Position numbers and translations under genes: made by a program | Notes under the pieces: model-generated | Databases searched by the model: none | What the model saw: the letters and a program-made list of their open reading frames with translations, nothing else | What the model was told of the DNA's origin: nothing | Assembly: GCA_038232275.1 (NCBI GenBank) | Contig: JBBSIC010000007.1 | Span: forward strand, 20,201 to 84,200 | Direction: 5' to 3' | Length of the DNA: 64,000 bases | From: DATLGB01 sp038232275 | GTDB taxonomy: Bacteria; Actinomycetota; Thermoleophilia; Solirubrobacterales; Solirubrobacteraceae | Part shown: one piece after another, positions 59,710 through 64,000 of the stretch | Position numbering within the stretch: position 1 is the first letter of the stretch | Layout: every line of letters starts with the position of its first letter

Positions 59710-60545
59710 AGACGCTGCGCGTCGGGACGCGCGCGAGCCCGCTGGCGCTCGCGCAGGCGGGCTGGGTCGCCGATCGGCTGGACGGTGGCGCCGAGCTGGT
59801 CGTCATGCGCACGAGCGGGGACGTGAATATGTCCCCACCCGCCCCCGAGGACAAGTCGCGCTGGATCGACACGATCGAGGCCGCGCTGGTGGCGGGCGAG
59901 ATCGACCTCGCCGTGCACTCGGCCAAGGACGTGCCGGGCGACCTCGCCGCGGGCACCGAGATCGTCGCCGTGCCGGCGCGCGAGGACCCGCGCGACCTGC
60001 TGATCGGAACGGTCGGCCCGGGCGCGCGCGTGGGCACCGCCTCGCTGCGCCGCCGCGCCCAGCTGGCCGCGTGGCGGGACGACCTGCAGGTCGTCGACCT
60101 GCGCGGGAACGTCGACACCCGCCTGCGCAAATGGCGCGGCGGGGAGGTCGAGGCGCTCGTGCTGGCGCGCGCGGGGCTGCTGCGCCTCGCCGACCCGTCG
60201 CACCCCGCCGGGACCGTGCTCGACACGCCGGTGTTCGTCCCCGCGGCGGGGCAGGGCGCGCTCGCGCTGCAGGCCCGCAGCGGCGACGCCGCCACGCGCG
60301 CGGCGACCCTGCCCGTCCACGACCCGCGCGCACTGGCCTGCCTGCTGGCCGAGCGCGCCGCGGTGCGCGTGCTCGGCGCCTCCTGCGACACGCCGGTCGG
60401 CATCCACGCCGACGGCCGCACGACGCGCGGGTTCGTCGGCGCGGTGGACGGCTCGTCCTGGGTCCTGGACGAGGTCGACGGCCTCGACGGCGAGGGCCTA
60501 GCGCAGCGCATGCTCGTCGCCGGCGCGCGGGAGCTGCTCGGGTGA
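59706..60545 (+). CDS. hemC: Porphobilinogen deaminase (hydroxymethylbilane synthase)
   Basis: 279 residues, somewhat short for the family (about 300-310). LRVGTRASPLALAQAGWVAD start, LAVHSAKDVPGDLAAGTEI, GTASLRRRAQLAAWR for substrate Arg residues, and VLGASCDTPVGIHA with the dipyrromethane-cofactor Cys. TTG start overlaps the hemA stop (TTGA). It links four porphobilinogens into hydroxymethylbilane. Stop overlaps the next start (GTGA). Confidence 0.95.
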   Translation: MKTLRVGTRASPLALAQAGWVADRLDGGAELVVMRTSGDVNMSPPAPEDKSRWIDTIEAALVAGEIDLAVHSAKDVPGDLAAGTEIVAVPAREDPRDLLIGTVGPGARVGTASLRRRAQLAAWRDDLQVVDLRGNVDTRLRKWRGGEVEALVLARAGLLRLADPSHPAGTVLDTPVFVPAAGQGALALQARSGDAATRAATLPVHDPRALACLLAERAAVRVLGASCDTPVGIHADGRTTRGFVGAVDGSSWVLDEVDGLDGEGLAQRMLVAGARELLG

Positions 60546-62002
60546 CCGCCTACCTGGTCGGCGCGGGGCCCGGCGATCGCGGATTGCTCACCCTGCGGGC
60601 TGCCGAGCTGATCGCGCGCGCCGACGTGATCCTCTACGACCTGCTGGTCGGCGCCGATGCGCTGAGCGGCGCCCGCCCCGACGCCGAGCTGGTCTACGTC
60701 GGCAAGCAGGGCGGCGGCGAGCAGGTATCGCAGGACGCCACCAACGCGCTGCTGGTCGAGCACGCGCGCAAGGACAGGACCGTGGTGCGGCTCAAGGGCG
60801 GCGACCCGTTCGTGTTCGGCCGCGGCGGGGAGGAGGCGCTCGTGCTGCGCGCGGCGGGCATCCCCTTCGAGGTCGTGCCCGGCATCACCGCCGGCCTCGC
60901 GGCGCCCGCCTACGCCGGCCTCCCGGTCACCCAGCGCGACATGGCCAGCGCGGTGGCCTTCGTCACGGGCCACGAGAACCCCGCCAAGCCCGAGACGGCG
61001 CTCGACTGGCCCGCCCTGGCGCGCTTCCCGGGCACGCTCGTCTTCTACATGGGCGTGCGCTCGCTGGAGCGCATCGCGACACGGCTCGTGGAGGGCGGCC
61101 GGTCTCCCGAGGAGCCGGTCGCGATCGTCGAGCGCGGCACCCTGCCCGATCAGCGCACGACCCTGGCCACGCTGGCCACCGTCGCGCAGCGGGCGGCAGA
61201 GGCCGCGGTCCGCGCCCCGGCGATCACCGTGGTCGGGGCGGTCGCCGCGCTGCCCGAGCAGCTCGCGTGGCTCGAGGCCCGCCCGCTGCACGCCGTGCGC
61301 GTGGCGGTCACCCGGGCGCGCGCCCAGGCCAGCCCGCTGGCCGCACGGCTGCGCGACCTCGGTGCCGAGGTCGTCGAGGCGCCGGCGATCCGCACCCGGT
61401 CGCTGAACGCCGAGCTCCCGCTCCTGAGCGGGTCGGACCTGATCGTCGTGAGCTCCCCCAACGGCGCTCATGAGCTGTTCGCCGCTCTGGAGCGCTCGGG
61501 CCGGGACACGCGCGCCCTGGCCGGGCACCGCGTCGCCGCCATGGGGCCGGGCACCGCGCGGGCACTGCGCGAGCACGGCGTGATCGCGGACGTCGTCCCC
61601 GGGCGATCGGTCGCGGAGGGGATGCTCGAGGCGCTCGAACCCGTCCCGATCGCCCGTGCCCTGATCGTGCGGGCCAGCGAGGGCCGCGACGCGCTGCCCG
61701 ACGCGCTGCGCGAGCGCGGCGCCGAGGTCGTCGTGCTCGCCCTCTACGAGACGGTCTCGGAGCCGCTCGACGCGGCCGCGCTGGCGGCGACCGCCGCCGC
61801 GGACTGGATCACCTTCACCTCGGCCTCCACCGTGCGCTTCCTCGCGGCGGCCGCCGGCGGCACGCTGCCGGAGGGCCCGCGCCTGGCCTCGATCGGCCCG
61901 GCGACCAGCGCGGCGCTGCGCGAGCACGGGCGCGAGCCCGACCTCGAGGCCGACCCGCACACGCCAGACGGCCTCGTCGACGCGCTGGTCAACTCCGGTT
62001 GA
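60542..62002 (+). CDS. cobA-hemD: Uroporphyrinogen-III C-methyltransferase/synthase fusion
   Basis: 486 residues in two parts. Residues 1-240: SAM uroporphyrinogen methyltransferase (YLVGAGPGDRGLLTLRAAE, VVRLKGGDPFVFGRGGEE, VVPGITAGLAAPAYAGLPVTQR). Residues 250-486: uroporphyrinogen-III synthase (VRVAVTRARAQASPLAARL, WITFTSASTVRFLAA). One protein thus makes uroporphyrinogen III and methylates it to precorrin-2, feeding both heme and siroheme with the SirC-like protein upstream. The last bases overlap the next promoter -35. Confidence 0.94.
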   Translation: MTAYLVGAGPGDRGLLTLRAAELIARADVILYDLLVGADALSGARPDAELVYVGKQGGGEQVSQDATNALLVEHARKDRTVVRLKGGDPFVFGRGGEEALVLRAAGIPFEVVPGITAGLAAPAYAGLPVTQRDMASAVAFVTGHENPAKPETALDWPALARFPGTLVFYMGVRSLERIATRLVEGGRSPEEPVAIVERGTLPDQRTTLATLATVAQRAAEAAVRAPAITVVGAVAALPEQLAWLEARPLHAVRVAVTRARAQASPLAARLRDLGAEVVEAPAIRTRSLNAELPLLSGSDLIVVSSPNGAHELFAALERSGRDTRALAGHRVAAMGPGTARALREHGVIADVVPGRSVAEGMLEALEPVPIARALIVRASEGRDALPDALRERGAEVVVLALYETVSEPLDAAALAATAAADWITFTSASTVRFLAAAAGGTLPEGPRLASIGPATSAALREHGREPDLEADPHTPDGLVDALVNSG

Positions 62003-62031
62003 CTGTGGTCGCCGGGTCAACTACAGTTGAC
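61999..62031 (+). promoter_or_regulatory. Promoter with perfect palindromic operator for HTH/Clp-N pair
   Basis: -35 TTGACT (61999-62004), a 17-base spacer, and -10 TACAGT (62022-62027). Overlapping them, GTCAACTACAGTTGAC (62016-62031) is a perfect 7+7 palindrome. The predicted start of transcription falls at the TTG codon 62035, a leaderless start. Autoregulation by the HTH protein encoded next is likely. Confidence 0.7.
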
Positions 62032-62034
62032 CAC

Positions 62035-62241
62035 TTGGAGACCGCCGCCGCGATCGAGCCGAGCCCCGAGGACGCCCTCGCCGCCGTCGCAGCGCTGCGC
62101 CGGCTGGCCGATCGCGTCGAGGACGACGCCGTCGAGCGTGCGCTGCGCGACGCGTGGACCTGGGCGCAGGTGGCCGAGGCGCTCGGCGTGACCAAGCAGG
62201 CGGTCCACAAGAAGCACGCCAAGCGGCTGAGGGAGGACTGA
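62035..62241 (+). CDS. Small helix-turn-helix regulator
   Basis: 68 residues from TTG 62035 (upstream TTG 61999 or GTG 62005 would overlap the promoter). Helical N-terminus (EDALAAVAALRRLADRVEDDAVERAL) then the HTH TWAQVAEALGVTKQAVHKKHAKRL. This is the whole protein, with no ligand domain. It overlaps the Clp-N gene by one base and has a palindromic operator on its promoter. Such a small HTH protein beside a stand-alone Clp-N protein occurs in other actinobacteria to my knowledge; its role is not established. Confidence 0.82.
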   Translation: METAAAIEPSPEDALAAVAALRRLADRVEDDAVERALRDAWTWAQVAEALGVTKQAVHKKHAKRLRED

Positions 62242-62663
62242 TGTTCGAGCGGTTCACCAAGGACGCGCGCCGGGTCGTGCTGCGAGCGGCGGACGTGGAG
62301 GCCGCGGCGCTCGGCGCCTCGGCGATCGAGGCCGAGCACCTGCTGCTCGCCCTCAGCGAGACGATCGGGGTCGAGCACGACACGCTCGTGGACGCGTTGG
62401 AGGCGGAGACCGCCGCCAGCCTCGACGCCGTCGGCGTGTCGCTGCGCCCGCCCCCGCCGGGGCGGCACCGCCGCAGGTTCCGCATGGCGACCTCGGCGAA
62501 GGTGGCGATGCACCGGGCGGTGCAGGCGGCGGTCGCGACCAAGGACCTTGAGATCACGCCCAAGCACCTCGCCCTCGGCGTGCTGAAGGCGGAGGTCGGC
62601 ACGGTGCCCCGCGCGCTCGCGCTCGCGGGCCTGGGCCGCGAGGCGCTAGCCGCGGGGCTGTAG
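62241..62663 (+). CDS. Stand-alone Clp N-terminal domain protein
   Basis: 140 residues with two Clp-N repeats: MFERFTKDARRVVLRAADVEAAALG then AIEAEHLLLALSE, and later MHRAVQAAVATKDLEITPKHLALGVLKAEVG. There is no AAA+ module. Clp-N domains recognise substrates or adaptors of ClpC/ClpA, so it may be a soluble adaptor or sensor; function is inferred. ATG shares one base with the HTH stop (TGATG). Confidence 0.88.
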   Translation: MFERFTKDARRVVLRAADVEAAALGASAIEAEHLLLALSETIGVEHDTLVDALEAETAASLDAVGVSLRPPPPGRHRRRFRMATSAKVAMHRAVQAAVATKDLEITPKHLALGVLKAEVGTVPRALALAGLGREALAAGL

Positions 62664-62675
62664 CTTCAGGCCCTG

Positions 62676-62729
62676 GTGGCGCTTCCCATCACCTTTCTCT
62701 CCGACTACGGGCGACGAAGTCCGGCGTGA
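62676..62729 (+). pseudogene. Remnant of a SAM hydroxide adenosyltransferase (DUF62) gene
   Basis: From GTG 62676 the codons read VALPITFLSDYG, the conserved DUF62 N-terminus, then RRSPA and stop. In another frame the last bases read GDEVRRD, like a C-terminal tail. A full gene would be about 250 codons, so nearly the whole interior is gone. TAGCTT (62661-62666) nine bases upstream looks like the surviving promoter, now driving birA, whose GTG overlaps the stop. Confidence 0.5.
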
Positions 62730-63460
62730 CGCGGCTCGGGCGCCCCCGCCTGCACCTGCGCGTCGCGACCTCGACGAACGAGCGCGCGCGCGCGCTCGCC
62801 GCGGCCGGCGCGCCGCACGGCACGCTCGTCACGGCGACCGAGCAGACCGCGGGCCGAGGACGGCAGGGGCACGACTGGGCGGGGCCGCCCGGTCGCGCGC
62901 TGCTGTGCTCGCTCGTGCTGCGCGAGCACGACGGGCTGCTGCCCCTGCGCGCCGGGCTCGCCGTCGCCGACATCGCCGGCGCTGACGCGCGCGAGAAGTG
63001 GCCCAACGACGTGTTGGTCAGGCAGCGCAAGGTCGCCGGCATCCTGGTCGAGGCGCGGCCGCAGGAGGGCTGGGCGGTGCTCGGGATCGGCGTGAACGTC
63101 GCGGTCGACCTGGACGACATGCCAGCGGACCTGCGCGCGACGGCCGGGACGCTCGGGCGCTCCGCGGACGAGCTCGAGGGCGTGCTGATCGAGCTGCTCG
63201 CCGCGCTCGAGGCGCGCCTGGGCGAGCCGGCGCCGGGCGCGCTCGCCGCCCTGCGCGCGCGCGACGCGCTGCGCGACCGCCCGGTCGCCTGGGCCGCCGG
63301 GCAGGGGACGGGCGCGGGCGTCGACGCCGAGGGGCGCCTGCTCGTGCGAACGAGCGCCGGCGACGTCGTGGCGCTGGACGCGGGCGAGGTCCATCTCCTG
63401 GGGGTGCCGGCGGACGCCACGCGGCCACCGCAGGCGGGCCACCCAACGTCTAGCTTCTGA
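62726..63460 (+). CDS. birA: Biotin--[acetyl-CoA-carboxylase] ligase
   Basis: 244 residues, catalytic type without the N-terminal DNA-binding domain. VATSTNERARALAAAGAP, biotin/AMP loop QTAGRGRQGHDWAGPPGRALLCS, and KWPNDVLVRQRKVAGILVE with the catalytic Lys; the C-terminal SH3-like cap ends near TSAGDVVALDAGEVHLL. It attaches biotin to acyl-CoA carboxylase carriers. Overlaps the DUF62 remnant stop (GTGA). Confidence 0.94.
   Translation: MTRLGRPRLHLRVATSTNERARALAAAGAPHGTLVTATEQTAGRGRQGHDWAGPPGRALLCSLVLREHDGLLPLRAGLAVADIAGADAREKWPNDVLVRQRKVAGILVEARPQEGWAVLGIGVNVAVDLDDMPADLRATAGTLGRSADELEGVLIELLAALEARLGEPAPGALAALRARDALRDRPVAWAAGQGTGAGVDAEGRLLVRTSAGDVVALDAGEVHLLGVPADATRPPQAGHPTSSF
63451..63456 (+). 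promoter_or_regulatory. Putative -10 (TAGCTT) for the PqqD-like gene
   Basis: TAGCTT ends seven bases before ATG 63464, inside the end of birA, again the leaderless pattern. Confidence 0.45.
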
Positions 63461-63463
63461 GCG

Positions 63464-63748
63464 ATGGACCTCCCGACCGGCCGCATCACCATCCCGACGG
63501 ACGTCGTGCGCCGAGCCTTCGGCGAGGACAAGGTCCTGCTGAACCTGGCGACGGGCCACTACCACGGCCTCAACCCGACGGGCTTCTATATGGTCGCCCT
63601 GCTCGAGGAGACCGAGGACGCCCTCGTCACCGCCCAGCGCACCGCCGAGGAGCTCAACGTCCCGCTGGAGACCGTCACCGACGACCTCGCCGCCCTCTGC
63701 TCGGAGCTCGAGCAGCGCGGCCTGATCGTGATCGAGGATCTGGCCTAG
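63464..63748 (+). CDS. PqqD-like protein (RRE-type fold)
   Basis: 94 residues. KVLLNLATGHYHGLNPTGFYMVALLEE (residues about 22-48) is the PqqD core, three strands and the start of the helix bundle, followed by helices with alternating Val/Leu. PqqD domains (RiPP recognition elements) bind leader peptides of ribosomal peptides. No PQQ, lasso or radical-SAM gene is visible here, so it is an orphan in this window. Confidence 0.85.
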   Translation: MDLPTGRITIPTDVVRRAFGEDKVLLNLATGHYHGLNPTGFYMVALLEETEDALVTAQRTAEELNVPLETVTDDLAALCSELEQRGLIVIEDLA

Positions 63749-63767
63749 CCTCGGGCCAAGTGCTTCT

Positions 63768-63802
63768 GTGCATTTCCCCCTCCCACGAGGGGGCGAATGC
63801 AC
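63768..63802. terminator. GC-rich hairpin between convergent genes
   Basis: GTGCATTTCCCCCTC and GAGGGGGCGAATGCAC form a stem of about 15 pairs around the CCAC loop. It has no long T run on either side. Its position between the PqqD-like gene and the convergent partial gene suits a bidirectional terminator. It shares the 11-mer GAGGGGGCGAA with the hairpin inside rarA (50243-50253). Confidence 0.5.
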
Positions 63803-63882
63803 GCAATGCACGCCGCGCGGGCGAATCGAGCCTCGCCGCCCCACCCAGACGAGCTGTAGGTAGACGCCCGCCGTTCGCAGCC

Positions 63883-64000
63883 CTACGCGGCTTCGGCGTC
63901 CGGCTTCGCGTCGCCGGGCGCGGCCGGCTTGCGGCGCGCGCGGGGGCGGGCCGGCTTGGGCGTCGCGGGCGCGGGCTTGGCGGGGCGGGCGCGCGGGGCG
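63883..64000 (-). CDS. Ala/Pro/Lys-rich C-terminal tail, partial
   Basis: Only the last 39 codons are in the window. They read as a basic low-complexity tail, with PAKPAPATPKPARPRARRK followed by AAPGDAKPDAEAA and a stop. Tails like this end several actinobacterial nucleic-acid-binding proteins (histone-like proteins, ribosomal proteins, topoisomerase I), but nothing here identifies which. Incomplete at the 5' end. Confidence 0.55.
   Translation of the reverse strand, partial: APRARPAKPAPATPKPARPRARRKPAAPGDAKPDAEAA

Noticed and set aside
61999..62034. TTG 61999 or GTG 62005 as start of the HTH protein
   Set aside because: They lie within the -35 and spacer of a near-consensus promoter, so they would be upstream of the transcript.

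Overview
This is a very GC-rich, gene-dense bacterial chromosome segment with many GTG/TTG starts, 1-4 base stop/start overlaps and no mobile elements. The gene content suggests an aerobic, non-sporulating actinobacterium, most likely class Thermoleophilia (Solirubrobacterales): cydAB, system I cytochrome c maturation genes, a cobA-hemD fusion, polyprenol-phosphate mannosyltransferase-like GT2, trehalose-phosphatase, DUF2236 and DUF1385 proteins, and a 55-residue two-helix membrane protein I associate with that class. The taxonomy is inference. No stretch longer than 300 bases lacks a gene or gene remnant.

Layout. 1-4100: end of a helicase-nuclease, then decaying genes (a gutted histidine kinase, a frameshifted Pro/Thr-rich protein, an internally deleted YhaM-like HD protein) around an MFS transporter and a PAC2 protein. 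4072-7265: small protein, cydA, cydB and a PadR regulator with its own operator. 7370-7462: selenocysteine tRNA. 7582-16788: DAHP synthase, sulfatase, SOD, flavin reductase, pyrophosphatase, MscL, two half-size TauE/SafE proteins, OtsB, a glycosyltransferase and a PilZ protein. 16827-28939: PolX, GT2, thioredoxin, IleRS, MarR, MATE, a hydrolase and fumarase. 28936-35968: frameshifted REC-GGDEF protein, an SSADH plus TPP-decarboxylase operon, SpoIID, MaoC and a 5'-3' exonuclease. 36014-40973: GH2 hydrolase, the mce-small protein-PAP2-ychF operon and a lipid kinase. 41031-49743: two convergent GGDEF/EAL proteins, a short FtsH, DUF1385 and an M20 peptidase. 49749-54833: TSUP remnant, RarA, broken methyltransferase, active-site-less ALDH and DUF2236. 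54872-63748: a compact tetrapyrrole and cytochrome c maturation run (sirC-like, mogA, ccmABCD, hemA, hemC, cobA-hemD), then an HTH/Clp-N pair, birA and a PqqD-like protein.

How parts work together. The hem/ccm run makes and exports heme, while sirC and cobA-hemD feed siroheme; cydAB is a heme-using terminal oxidase. The TPP enzyme next to SSADH, with fumC nearby, suggests a 2-oxoglutarate to succinate bypass. Three GGDEF proteins and a PilZ receptor form a c-di-GMP circuit.

Recurrent signals. (1) Many genes have a TANNNT hexamer ending only 6-10 bases before the start codon, implying leaderless mRNAs. (2) Four convergent intergenic gaps hold palindromes, two of them copies of one dispersed element, and three other convergent pairs end in a shared CTAG. 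(3) At least four genes carry internal deletions, some apparently at short direct repeats, and several others carry one-base frameshifts; real decay and assembly error cannot be separated from sequence alone. (4) A perfect 16-bp palindrome sits on the promoter of the HTH/Clp-N pair.
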